Assembly: GCA_034086705.1 (NCBI GenBank)
Contig: JAXDZV010000032.1
Coordinates: forward strand, 1-64,000
Direction of reading: 5' to 3'
Length of the DNA: 64,000 nucleotides
Source of the DNA: UMGS1225 sp034086705
Lineage (GTDB): Bacteria; Bacillota; Clostridia; Oscillospirales; CAG-272
Notes under the pieces: generated by a model
Seen by the model: the letters and a program-made list of their open reading frames with translations, nothing else
Databases searched by the model: none
Told to the model about the DNA's origin: nothing
Shown here: positions 1-7,875 of the stretch, piece by piece
How positions within the stretch are numbered: the first letter of the stretch is position 1
How the letters are laid out: each line of letters begins with the position of its first letter
Program-made: the position numbers and the translations under genes

Positions 1-26
1 ATACCACATGCCGCTTCCCTTGTCAA
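1..26 (-). promoter_or_regulatory. Partial promoter at window edge, firing leftwards
   Basis: On the minus strand a TTGACA box lies at 21-26. Seventeen bases further on the sequence reads TAT at 1-3, the first half of a probable -10 box whose rest is outside the window. The gene it serves is not visible. With the promoter at 137-166 it forms a tandem pair, a layout common upstream of rRNA operons. Confidence 0.5.
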
Positions 27-136
27 GTGTTTTTGCAAAACTTTTTTGCTTTTTTTGCTCGCTGCTGCCTACGCCGCTTCCACACTCTTTTCCCCTCGGA
101 AAACGACCCGCCGGGCTTCCGCTCGACGGTGTGCCT

Positions 137-166
137 ATTATACCACCCACCCATTGCCTTTGTCAA
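137..166 (-). promoter_or_regulatory. Strong minus-strand promoter, upstream member of a tandem pair
   Basis: TTGACA at 161-166 and TATAAT at 137-142 on the minus strand, 18 bases apart, with TGG before TATAAT giving an extended -10. No minus-strand gene with a recognisable product follows between here and the window edge, so the transcript leaves the window. An A-rich tract lies between this promoter and the second one at 1-26. Confidence 0.7.
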
Positions 167-215
167 GTCTGTTTTGCACCGTTTCGTATTTTTTTCATCT
201 TTGTCTCCAACACTA

Positions 216-244
216 TTGCTTTTTCGCATCTTCTTCGATATAAT
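216..244 (+). promoter_or_regulatory. Promoter of the alpha-galactosidase gene
   Basis: TTGCTT at 216-221 and a perfect TATAAT at 239-244, 17 bases apart, 29 bases before the start codon at 274. A GGAGG ribosome binding site sits at about 260-264. No operator-like repeat is evident. Confidence 0.65.
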
Positions 245-273
245 AGGGTATCAACATATGGAGGAATATTTAT

Positions 274-1446
274 ATGGTCAGAAAAACACCGCCTATGGGT
301 TGGAACTCATGGAACACATTCGGCAGCCAGATTAACGAGGAAGTCATCCTGCGTGCAGCAGACTCGTTAGTTGCAAGTGGGTTGGCAGCATGCGGATATG
401 AATACGTCGTTATAGATGACTGCTGGAGCCTGCCGCAGCGCGATGCACAGGGGCGGCTTGTCCCGGACCCGGAAAAGTTTCCACATGGGATGAAATACGT
501 TGCAGATTATATCCATCAAAAAGGTCTGAGGTTCGGAATGTATTCCGACGCCGGCCCCAAAACCTGTGCAGGGTATCCAGGCAGCGGCGACCACGAGCAC
601 ATCGACGCCGCAACGTTTGCCTCCTGGGATGTGGATTACCTCAAATACGACTACTGCCATCATGAAGAAATGAATCTGCCGGGCGCGGTACTTTATAAGC
701 GCATGGGGTTGGCTTTGGCAAACTGTGGCAGAGACATTCTGTTTTCCGCCTGTTCCTGGGGCGCCGACGATTCCTATCAGTGGATGAAAGAGACAGGCGC
801 ACATATTTGGCGTTCCACCGGTGATATTCAGGATGCATTTTCTTCTGTGCGAAATTTGATTCAACAGGAAATCACCCGCATGGAATATAACGGGCAAGGC
901 TGTTTCAACGATTTGGACATGCTCATCGTTGGCATGAACGGAGAGGGCAATGTTGCTATGGGCGGTTGTACGCCGGAGGAATATGCGTTGCACTTTGCTT
1001 TTTGGTGCTTTTTCGGCTCGCCGCTGATGATCGGAAGCGATTTGTCAAAACTGGATGAAACCTCTTTGCGCCTACTCACCAATCCAGATTTGATCCGCAT
1101 CGATCAAGACAGCGCCTACAGACAGCCGTTTTTCCTTGCGCCTCTTGAAAAGAATACGGAGCGTACCACAGATCAGCATTATTACAAAGACTACCCCGGC
1201 CATGCGCCTCTACTGGCACGCATCTTGGATGACGGCTCCGTTGCAATCGGCCTGTTCAACCTTTCTGAGCAAACCGTCACAGATGTGGCCAATGCAGGTA
1301 CGATCGGCGTCGCACCGGATTGCCCAAAAACCCTTGTTGCACAGGACGTGTTCTCCGGTGAGCAATTGCCTTTTGTCGACGGAAAACTCAGTATCACTTG
1401 TGCGCCGCATACCTGCCGTGTTTTCATCGCGCGGCTGTGTGACTAA
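274..1446 (+). CDS. Alpha-galactosidase, glycoside hydrolase family 27
   Basis: A 390-residue enzyme expected to release terminal alpha-galactose from sugars such as melibiose or raffinose. The N-terminus PPMGWNSWNTFG and the segment YVVIDDCW are hallmarks of the GH27 (beta/alpha)8 barrel. YLKYDYC carries the expected Asp nucleophile and WRSTGDIQDAF the expected acid/base Asp. GSPLMIGSDL near residue 250 is also conserved, and the last 90 or so residues would form the C-terminal beta domain. Length is typical of compact bacterial members. No signal peptide is seen, so it is probably cytoplasmic. It has its own promoter and terminator and no transporter or regulator beside it, so it is monocistronic. 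Confidence 0.93.
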   Translation: MVRKTPPMGWNSWNTFGSQINEEVILRAADSLVASGLAACGYEYVVIDDCWSLPQRDAQGRLVPDPEKFPHGMKYVADYIHQKGLRFGMYSDAGPKTCAGYPGSGDHEHIDAATFASWDVDYLKYDYCHHEEMNLPGAVLYKRMGLALANCGRDILFSACSWGADDSYQWMKETGAHIWRSTGDIQDAFSSVRNLIQQEITRMEYNGQGCFNDLDMLIVGMNGEGNVAMGGCTPEEYALHFAFWCFFGSPLMIGSDLSKLDETSLRLLTNPDLIRIDQDSAYRQPFFLAPLEKNTERTTDQHYYKDYPGHAPLLARILDDGSVAIGLFNLSEQTVTDVANAGTIGVAPDCPKTLVAQDVFSGEQLPFVDGKLSITCAPHTCRVFIARLCD

Positions 1447-1471
1447 GCAAAGGTCTTCTATATATTACACC

Positions 1472-1510
1472 GCGGGGCGTCCTCCAATGCAGAGGGCGCC
1501 CCGCTTTTTC
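1472..1510 (+). terminator. Rho-independent terminator of the alpha-galactosidase gene
   Basis: A 13-base-pair GC-rich stem (arms 1472-1484 and 1492-1504, one G-T pair) with a 7-base loop is followed by a T run at 1505-1509. Confidence 0.85.
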
Positions 1511-1575
1511 TCTCCATAAGCAGTACGCGCAAAGGCCCCAGGTCACTACAGGGGCAGGTTTGCCTTTTTGCTTTT

Positions 1576-2145
1576 TCACAGTGCGGCAAACAGTGCAGTC
1601 CCCTTCTTACAAAGCCATAGATACAGCACCGCAGCCAGCGCCGCGTTCACAGAGCACAGCAGCCCCAAATACCCCGTGGCGCCGATTCCGAAGCCAAGCA
1701 GAAAATATCCGCCACCCATTAGCAACGTATATCCAATACCGCCAAACAACGTTAAAAGCACACTGCCGCTTTGCTTGATGGGAACGGTCTCGTTCGTCCA
1801 GCTCAGGTTGGGAAAACGCAATCCCGCCATAAGGCCAAGCAACGCGAAAATCGGCACCGTGTTCAGCAGCATGCAAGGCGGATCACCTTGTCCCGCCCTT
1901 CCAAAGATATATAACGGATAAATGCGTCTGAATACAGCGCCGTAGTATTGTGCGTTCTCTAAGAAAACCGTAAACCATTGCTGCGCCTTGGCATAAACCA
2001 CATAATACCCAATCATGAACAGCAGCGAGAGAAATACGGTAATTAAGCTTTGCCTCTTCAGCTTGCGCGAAATTCTTGCTACAACATATCCCAGCACACA
2101 GGAAAACGCTAGCACAAACAGGCTCAGCAAGATCCCCCATATCAC
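1576..2145 (-). pseudogene. C-terminal remnant of an ABC-2 type permease
   Basis: An open stretch of 189 codons with about five hydrophobic segments and a basic stretch (RISRKLKRQS) between the first two, resembling the middle to C-terminal part of a clostridial ABC exporter permease. No ribosome binding site precedes it. Its first codons run straight on from the broken end of the ATPase remnant (about 2160), which is where the permease N-terminus should be. I infer that a deletion removed the end of the ATPase gene and the start of this one. A translated fragment starting at GTG 2145 is possible but unlikely to transport. Confidence 0.6.
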
Positions 2146-2159
2146 CGGCCCGACAATGC

Positions 2160-2690
2160 GCCCGCATCATTTCTTTGAGCGTATGGGCCGCCTTTGGGTC
2201 AAGACCGACAAAAGCTCATCCTCCATGACAATCAGCCGCGGTGCATGCAGCCACGCAGCAACAATTGCAAGTTTTTGCTTCATCCCATGCGAATAGGCAG
2301 CTATTGCCCGTGTCAAGTCCTTCGTTAGATCGAACTGCTGCGCATAAAGTTGTATCCGCTCGCGGCGAGTAACATCATCTATTTGAAAAATATCCGCAAT
2401 AAAATGCAAATATTGCGTGCCCGTCATATATTCATATAAATCCGGATTGTCCGGGATATAAGCAAGCTGTCTTTTACATGCCAGCGGATCCTGTCGCAAA
2501 GCCTCGCCTGCGATCGTGATTTTGCCCTAGTCAAAATGCAAAATACCAACAACCGATTTCAGCGTAGTCGTCTTTCCCGCACCTTTATGCCCGATAAAGC
2601 CATAGATCTCTCCCGGCGCAATATGTAACGAAAGATTATCTACCGCCTTTTTTTGCCATACTGCTTTGTCAAGTGCTCAATATTCAGCAT
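2160..2690 (-). pseudogene. Broken ABC transporter ATPase gene
   Basis: The start ATG (2688-2690) has a GGGAG site and overlaps the end of the upstream oxidoreductase gene, so this was once part of that operon. The coding sequence is damaged several times. A run of seven A (2648-2654) is one base short, shifting the frame after MLNIEHLTKQYGKK. The Walker A region GHKGAGKTTT is then readable, but an in-frame TAG follows (2527-2529). The rest of the domain reads on to the signature YSHGMKQKLAI and Walker B LIVMEDE, which has an extra Glu codon. A one-base loss there leaves the FVGLDPKAAHTLKEMMR segment in another frame. Coding then stops at the junction with the permease remnant. Confidence 0.85.
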
Positions 2691-3894
2691 CTTTGCTTTC
2701 TCCCTTATTTATTGCATTTGTCTCTTCGCCGCATATCCCAGCCAAGCTCCCCATGAATGCATGCGCCGCGGCATCTTGATACAACTGGCTGATGATTTGC
2801 TGTAAATATGCCCCGTGAGAAAAAGGGACATCACTTTGCCGCCCTGCTGCAACCGCATCCAAAAATGCATACATCGCTCCTACATGCCCACGCAACCAGC
2901 CACTCGGTGCTGCACGCCCGGGGAATACACCGCCGGGCAGCGCATATCTACCGCCACAGGCAATTTTTAAAAAGCCGCGCCTGCCCCCCAGAGTATCCCC
3001 GCCGGGCATACGGTTGTCATAATACGCAAGATAATCCAGTTCCATCAAGGAAAATCGCAGCGCCCCATCTGTCCCGTATATTTCAAATGTAAGCGCATCA
3101 TCCTCACCGCAGGCAAGTTTGCTGGCCTCCAACGTTCCGACAGCGCCGCATTGCAGTGAAAGCGTTGCATAAAATGCCTCTTCCGCATTGGTTCGCCAAA
3201 GGCTGCCGTCCGCACATGTATGTTCGGGGCAGCCGATCTGTGCATTGCCGCGCACTGCAAACCGCCCTTGCGGTGTACGGGCAACCGGGCCGCATAAATA
3301 TACACAAAGATCCAGCACATGAATCCCAAGATCCATCAAAGCACCGCCGCCGCAAATATCTCGATTCTGCTTCCACCCCGGTACACGTCCCGGATCTACT
3401 GCACTCGCATGCCGATAACAAAAGCGAAATGAGAGAATTCTTCCCAATGCACCGGCATCGATAAGCTCTTTCGCACGCTGCACAGCACAAAGATACCGAT
3501 TGTTAAACACAACCTGATGACATACGCCCGCTTGCTCGGACATTCGTGCCACCTGCTCCGCCTGCGTCGCTGTTGCACACAGTGGCTTTTCGCAATAAAT
3601 ATGTTTATGTGCTGCCAGCGCCCGCAACAGTGTTGCATAATGTGCGCAGTTTGGCGTGCACAAATCGATCACATCCACCCCCGGATCCGCAAGCAGCTCC
3701 TCTTCCCGCAACACGGCTTTGCAGCCCAGAACGGCCGAGGCTTGATACGTTGTGTCCGGATGTGCCGTATGCACTGCAACAATTTCCGCCGTAAAGGGCA
3801 ACGCCCTATAATAAAACGGCAATACCCGAACGGCATATGCATGTGTGCGCCCCATGGCACCGTATCCGATCAAGCCAATCCGAATCGTTTGCAT
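2677..3894 (-). CDS. Gfo/Idh/MocA family oxidoreductase
   Basis: A 405-residue NAD(P)-dependent oxidoreductase, probably acting on a sugar, inositol or related polyol. The Rossmann start IGLIGYGAMGRTHAYAV and the CEKPLCATATQA motif, with the conserved Lys, are typical of the family, as is GGGALMDLGIHVLD in the C-terminal domain. I chose ATG 3894, which has AAAGGA seven bases upstream, over an in-frame ATG 24 bases earlier. The gene follows mnmE by 39 bases and its last 14 bases overlap the start of the broken ABC ATPase gene, so a sugar exporter may once have been coupled to it. The substrate cannot be told from sequence. Confidence 0.87.
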   Translation of the reverse strand: MQTIRIGLIGYGAMGRTHAYAVRVLPFYYRALPFTAEIVAVHTAHPDTTYQASAVLGCKAVLREEELLADPGVDVIDLCTPNCAHYATLLRALAAHKHIYCEKPLCATATQAEQVARMSEQAGVCHQVVFNNRYLCAVQRAKELIDAGALGRILSFRFCYRHASAVDPGRVPGWKQNRDICGGGALMDLGIHVLDLCVYLCGPVARTPQGRFAVRGNAQIGCPEHTCADGSLWRTNAEEAFYATLSLQCGAVGTLEASKLACGEDDALTFEIYGTDGALRFSLMELDYLAYYDNRMPGGDTLGGRRGFLKIACGGRYALPGGVFPGRAAPSGWLRGHVGAMYAFLDAVAAGRQSDVPFSHGAYLQQIISQLYQDAAAHAFMGSLAGICGEETNAINKGESKDAEY

Positions 3895-3933
3895 TTCTTT
3901 TTCCTTTCCAGGGAACACATTCCGAGCCTCAGC

Positions 3934-5307
3934 TCACTTCCCAACACAAAACCGCTTGAAAATTGTATCCGTAATTTCCGTACTTACGCCACGTGCATCC
4001 ACCTCGCATAGCGCTCCCAGCGCCTGCTCAAGATCCATACAAGCAATATCCTGCGGCTCGCCACTTGCAAGCGCCACAACTGCCCGATCTGCCGCCGAAG
4101 CCGCTGCCTGCACAGCGGCGTATTGCCGCGCGTTGGATATTACACCGGCATCCGCCAAAAAGCCTTCCCGCAGATACAACCGTTCCAACCCCGTTCGCAG
4201 CACATCTACACCCGAGCCATCTGCCGCACAGATTTCATATTGCGCCGCAAATACCCCCTGCGGTAGCTCGAGCGGCATCTGTTGCCGCGCATCCCTCTTA
4301 TTCAGCACCGCAACCGCCAATTTTCCACTCTCACGTACACGCGCAAGAACCGCCTCATCCTCTTCGTCTATCGGGCGGGACAGATCAAATACGCAAAGCA
4401 ATAGCTCCGCCTGGTCGATTGCTCGCAGCGAACGCTCAACCCCCAAACGTTCGACAGGATCCTCCGTCTGCCGAATGCCCGCGGTATCACAAAGTCGCAG
4501 TAGCAGCTGCCCCACAACCGCGCTTTCCTGCAACACATCGCGCGTTGTTCCAGCCAATGGCGTCACTATCGCACGATCGGTGCCGAGCAACGTGTTAAGC
4601 AACGTAGATTTTCCCGTATTCGGCTTGCCGACGATTGCAGTTGGAATACCCTGCACCACCGCACGCCCCTGATGGTAACTGTCACACAATGTATGCAGCG
4701 CAGCCGCCGCATCCCTGCAAGCAACCTGTAGCTGCTGCGCGGTCAGCTCCGTCAAATCTTCATCCGGGTAATCGATATATGCATATGTAGATGCTAACAA
4801 CATGCGCAGCTGCGCTGTCAACGCATCAAGCCGTGTAGACAACGCCCCGCGCGCTGTTGCAGAACAGACGCGCACCTTTGCAAGGCTCTCCGCCTCAATT
4901 AAATCAATCATGGCTTCCGCCTGCGACAAAGGCAGTTTGCCGTTTTCGAAAGCCCGCCTTGAAAACTCGCCTGCTTCCGCCTGTCGTGCCCCCTGTAAAA
5001 AGACACTCTCAAGCAGCAGCTGCTGTAACAATCTGCCGCCGTGGCAGGACAGCTCGACAGTATCCTCTCCGGTAAAGGAGTGCGGCGCAGCATAATAGAC
5101 AGCGATCCCGTCGTCAATCACTTCTCCTTGCCGCAAAAACTCGCCGTATACCGCCAATCGGGCATCTTTCGCCGTAAGCGGTTTTCCATTTTTACGGCGG
5201 AAAACATTACGGCACACCGTAAGCACATCCGCTCCGCTGAGACGGATTACGGCTATTCCACCAACACCGGGCGGTGTGCAAACGGCTGCAATCACATCGT
5301 TTTTCAT
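3934..5307 (-). CDS. mnmE: tRNA uridine-5-carboxymethylaminomethyl modification GTPase MnmE
   Basis: A 457-residue protein that with MnmG modifies the wobble uridine of several tRNAs. The N-terminal folate-binding domain begins with AAVCTPPGVGGIAVIRLSG. The embedded G domain shows G1 GKPNTGKST near residue 225, G3 DTAGIR and G4 NKRD. The protein ends in FCVGK, the C-x-G-K terminus with the catalytic Cys. Length is standard. The usual partners (mnmG, jag, rnpA) are not here; instead the gene sits between the terminator of the ribosomal protein operon and the oxidoreductase gene. No clear promoter was found in the 67-base gap upstream. Confidence 0.97.
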   Translation of the reverse strand: MKNDVIAAVCTPPGVGGIAVIRLSGADVLTVCRNVFRRKNGKPLTAKDARLAVYGEFLRQGEVIDDGIAVYYAAPHSFTGEDTVELSCHGGRLLQQLLLESVFLQGARQAEAGEFSRRAFENGKLPLSQAEAMIDLIEAESLAKVRVCSATARGALSTRLDALTAQLRMLLASTYAYIDYPDEDLTELTAQQLQVACRDAAAALHTLCDSYHQGRAVVQGIPTAIVGKPNTGKSTLLNTLLGTDRAIVTPLAGTTRDVLQESAVVGQLLLRLCDTAGIRQTEDPVERLGVERSLRAIDQAELLLCVFDLSRPIDEEDEAVLARVRESGKLAVAVLNKRDARQQMPLELPQGVFAAQYEICAADGSGVDVLRTGLERLYLREGFLADAGVISNARQYAAVQAAASAADRAVVALASGEPQDIACMDLEQALGALCEVDARGVSTEITDTIFKRFCVGK

Positions 5308-5337
5308 GCTTTCTCCCCTATACTACGCGTATTGCTC

Positions 5338-5366
5338 ACAAAAAAAGGAGCCGCAGTTGCAGCTCC
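5338..5366 (-). terminator. Terminator downstream of rplA
   Basis: On the minus strand the stem GGAGC...GCTCC, with extra TGCA/TGCG pairing, is followed by seven T. It lies 9 bases after the rplA stop codon. Confidence 0.8.
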
Positions 5367-5374
5367 TTTCCGTT

Positions 5375-6067
5375 TTAACCAAGTTTTGCGTAGTTAACCT
5401 TAATGCCAGGGCCCATGGTTGTTGCCAAAACACAGCTCTTGATATACTGACCCTTGGCAGCAGCCGGCTTCGCCTTGATCACAGCGCCGACAAGCGTATT
5501 GAAATTGTCGGTCAATTTTTCCGTACCGAAAGAAGCCTTCCCAATGGGGCAGTGGATAATGTTGGTTTTGTCCAAACGATACTCAATCTTACCGGCTTTC
5601 GCCTCGTGAACCGCTCTGGCAACATCCGGCGTTACCGTCCCAGCCTTCGGATTCGGCATCAAGCCCTTCGGGCCGAGCACCTTACCAAGCCTACCAATGA
5701 CGCCCATCATGTCGGGAGAAGCAATTACAACATCAAACTCAAACCAGTTTTCTTTTGTAATTTTTTCCACCATATCCTCAGCGCCTACATAATCTGCGCC
5801 TGCTTCCTTGGCGGCATCTGCCTTTTCGCCTCTTGCAAAAACAAGTGTACGAACCGTTTTGCCGGTACCGTGCGGCAATACAACCGCGCCTCGTACCTGT
5901 TGATCGGCGTGGCGGGAATCCACACCCAGACGAATATGAATTTCTACTGTTTCATCAAACTTTGCTTTCGCCGTTTGGCAAACCAAAGCAATTGCCTCTG
6001 CGCTATCATACAATTTTGCTTTATCATACAGCTTCGCGCTGTCGGTATATTTCTTTCCCTTAAACAT
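5375..6067 (-). CDS. rplA: 50S ribosomal protein L1
   Basis: A 230-residue protein of the L1 stalk, which helps E-site tRNA leave and in many bacteria represses its own operon by binding the mRNA. MGVIGRLGKVLGPKGLMPNPKAG is represented by the recognisable pieces GRLGKVLGPKGLMPNP and GTVTPDVARAV. GGGAGG precedes ATG 6067. It follows rplK by 17 bases. rplJ and rplL, which normally come next, are absent: a terminator and mnmE follow. Confidence 0.98.
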   Translation of the reverse strand: MFKGKKYTDSAKLYDKAKLYDSAEAIALVCQTAKAKFDETVEIHIRLGVDSRHADQQVRGAVVLPHGTGKTVRTLVFARGEKADAAKEAGADYVGAEDMVEKITKENWFEFDVVIASPDMMGVIGRLGKVLGPKGLMPNPKAGTVTPDVARAVHEAKAGKIEYRLDKTNIIHCPIGKASFGTEKLTDNFNTLVGAVIKAKPAAAKGQYIKSCVLATTMGPGIKVNYAKLG

Positions 6068-6084
6068 CTGTGCCTACCTCCCGC

Positions 6085-6510
6085 TTACTCTTCAACCGTG
6101 ATGCCCATCGAACGGGCGGTTCCGGCGATCATACTCATTGCAGCCTCAATGCTCGCTGCGTTGAGGTCAGGCATTTTGGTCTGCGCAATCTTACGGCAGT
6201 CTTCTTTGGAAAGCTGTGCAACCTTAACCTTGTTCGGCGTTGCAGAAGCACTCTCTAAGCCGCATGCCTTCTTAATGAGCACGGGCGCGGGCGGCGTTTT
6301 TGTGATAAAGGAGAAAGAACGATCGGCATACACCGTGATAACAACGGGAATGATCAAGCCGATATCATTTTTCGTACGTTCGTTAAAATCCTTGGTAAAT
6401 GCGGAAATATTGACGCCATACTGCCCCAGCGCCGGACCCACCGGCGGCTGCGGCGTTGCCTTCCCTGCGGGAAGCTGTAGTTTTACGTAGCCCTGAATCT
6501 TCTTTGCCAT
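6085..6510 (-). CDS. rplK: 50S ribosomal protein L11
   Basis: A 141-residue component of the GTPase-associated centre and the binding site of thiopeptide antibiotics. PPVGPALGQYGVNI is the L11 hallmark, and the C-terminal RNA-binding domain includes ARSMGITVEE. I chose ATG 6510, with GGAGGTG eight bases before, over an in-frame ATG 30 bases upstream, because L11 proteins start with MAKK. It lies 76 bases after nusG in the same operon. Confidence 0.98.
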   Translation of the reverse strand: MAKKIQGYVKLQLPAGKATPQPPVGPALGQYGVNISAFTKDFNERTKNDIGLIIPVVITVYADRSFSFITKTPPAPVLIKKACGLESASATPNKVKVAQLSKEDCRKIAQTKMPDLNAASIEAAMSMIAGTARSMGITVEE

Positions 6511-6586
6511 GTTTTTACACCTCCAAATGTGGTACTTCATCGGGAAGCCGCTTCTTTTTTTGCTTCCCTCCCACGTTTTGCAGAGA

Positions 6587-7135
6587 TCAGCCCTCTGCCA
6601 GCCGCTTCACGTCTGCAACGCTCAGCTCAATGGACGTATCGCGCCCAAACATGGACGCTTTAACCGTAACCGTGCGATTGTCTTGCGAGATTTGCTCCAC
6701 AATTCCGGTGCTGCCTGCAAGCAGCCCGCCGCAAATCTGCACTGTATCGCCGGGCGCAAAGCCCAGCTTGACAACCGACGGCTTTGACGTACCTTCACTC
6801 CCGATTCCCAATGCAACCACTTCTTCGTCGCTCAGCGGAACCGGTCGAGAACCCGGCCCGACAAAGCCCGTCACACCTCGCACATTGCGCACGATGTGCC
6901 ACGTCTCATCCGTCATCACCATGTGCACCAGCACATAACTGGGGAATACCTTGCTTTCCACTTCCCGAGACACTTCGCCGTCAATCTGGGTAACAAGCTC
7001 TGTCGGAATCAGAGTCTCCAAAATCTGCGCACCCATGCCGCGGTTTTCTACAATCTTCTCCAGATTCGTCTTTACTTTGTTTTCATAGCCCGAATAGGTA
7101 TGCACGACATACCACTTCGCCGCAAGCTCCTCCAT
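6587..7135 (-). CDS. nusG: Transcription termination/antitermination factor NusG
   Basis: A 182-residue factor that binds RNA polymerase and affects pausing and coupling to translation. The NGN domain starts at KWYVVHTYSGYENKV, and the C-terminal KOW domain contains APGDTVQICGG. GGAGGGG precedes ATG 7135. It follows secE by 15 bases. Confidence 0.97.
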   Translation of the reverse strand: MEELAAKWYVVHTYSGYENKVKTNLEKIVENRGMGAQILETLIPTELVTQIDGEVSREVESKVFPSYVLVHMVMTDETWHIVRNVRGVTGFVGPGSRPVPLSDEEVVALGIGSEGTSKPSVVKLGFAPGDTVQICGGLLAGSTGIVEQISQDNRTVTVKASMFGRDTSIELSVADVKRLAEG

Positions 7136-7150
7136 GCTGCCCCCTCCGGG

Positions 7151-7375
7151 TCACATCAGGTTTGCAAGCGCCGTAAGCCCCTTGGAAAAGCCCAAATCCA
7201 ACAGCGCTATAACAACCGTGCTGATTACCAGCACAACCAGAACCAATGCCGTGTTTTTGACAGTTTGGGGAAATGCGGGCCAGACAACCTTTTTGAATTC
7301 GCTTTTGAATTCACGAAGCAACTTGCCGATTTTGGCAAACAAACCGGGTTTCTTCGCCTTTTTCTCTTCAGCCAT
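7151..7375 (-). CDS. secE: Preprotein translocase subunit SecE
   Basis: A 74-residue single-span membrane protein that holds the two halves of SecY. It has the typical short Firmicute form: a basic, amphipathic N-terminal half with FKKVVWPAFPQTVKNT, then one hydrophobic segment (about residues 43-62). GGAGGAAGAG precedes ATG 7375. It lies between rpmG and nusG, its usual position. Confidence 0.95.
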   Translation of the reverse strand: MAEEKKAKKPGLFAKIGKLLREFKSEFKKVVWPAFPQTVKNTALVLVVLVISTVVIALLDLGFSKGLTALANLM

Positions 7376-7389
7376 CTCTTCCTCCGTCC

Positions 7390-7539
7390 TTACTTCGTTT
7401 CCTTATGCAAGGTATGCTTGCGGCAGAAACGGCAGTACTTGTTCAGCTCCAGTCTGTCCGGATCATTTTTCTTGTTCTTCATTGTGTCATAATTTCTTTG
7501 CTTGCACTCGCTGCACGCCAAAGTGATCTTTACTCGCAT
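7390..7539 (-). CDS. rpmG: 50S ribosomal protein L33
   Basis: A 49-residue protein starting MRVKITLACSECKQRNY and ending in a basic tail. Cys 9, 12, 36 and 39 form two CxxC pairs, so this is the zinc-binding (C+) form of L33. GGAGGTG lies 6 bases before ATG 7539. It is the first gene of the rpmG-secE-nusG-rplK-rplA operon and lies 14 bases before secE. Confidence 0.97.
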   Translation of the reverse strand: MRVKITLACSECKQRNYDTMKNKKNDPDRLELNKYCRFCRKHTLHKETK

Positions 7540-7704
7540 TTGTTAGGCACCTCCTGTTAAAACTTCCCCCACGGCTTTTCCGAATAACCGGGGGCTGTAC
7601 CTCCCTCGGCGGAACCGCTTGTCCCGCCAACGACGACATGCCGTTTAAAAAGGGGCGGCCCTTTTTGGGCACGACAAAAAAAGCCCTTTTGTAGAGGTGC
7701 GCCC
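7540..7704 (-). other. Leader of the rpmG-secE-nusG-rplK-rplA transcript
   Basis: About 160 bases lie between the promoter at 7705-7734 and rpmG. On either strand 7647-7666 forms a perfect 8-base-pair hairpin (AAAAAGGG, 4-base loop, CCCTTTTT), so it looks like a weak intrinsic terminator. Two GC-rich hairpins follow, GGCGG...CCGCC (about 7610-7630) and CCCCC...GGGGG (about 7566-7594). No known ribosomal-protein leader motif was recognised. The 130 or so bases beyond the promoter, up to 7875, hold nothing I can identify. Confidence 0.4.
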
Positions 7705-7734
7705 ATTTTACCACGAATCCGGCAGCTTTGTCAA
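7705..7734 (-). promoter_or_regulatory. Promoter of the rpmG-rplA operon
   Basis: TTGACA at 7729-7734 and TAAAAT at 7705-7710 on the minus strand, 18 bases apart. Confidence 0.75.
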
Positions 7735-7875
7735 CCCTTTTTTCGCTTTTTCTTTGGAAAAGCCTACTTGCATTCGGCCGCATGGTATGGTATACTGCAC
7801 TGTGTCAAGCTTGATATGCCGCGGGATACATACCGCAAGCATCCGCCCCGGTTGCCGTTGAACATCGCGATGCCG

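Noticed and set aside
8..370. Short plus-strand frames at the left edge
   Set aside because: They cover the promoter regions and overlap the alpha-galactosidase start, and lack ribosome binding sites.
1883..2170. 95-codon minus-strand frame between the ABC remnants as a gene of its own
   Set aside because: Its first residues continue the ATPase reading frame, but the rest is the permease remnant read out of frame.
7487..7783. 98-codon minus-strand frame over the rpmG region
   Set aside because: It runs through the promoter and leader and overlaps rpmG in another frame. rpmG is a clear L33 gene with both CxxC pairs.
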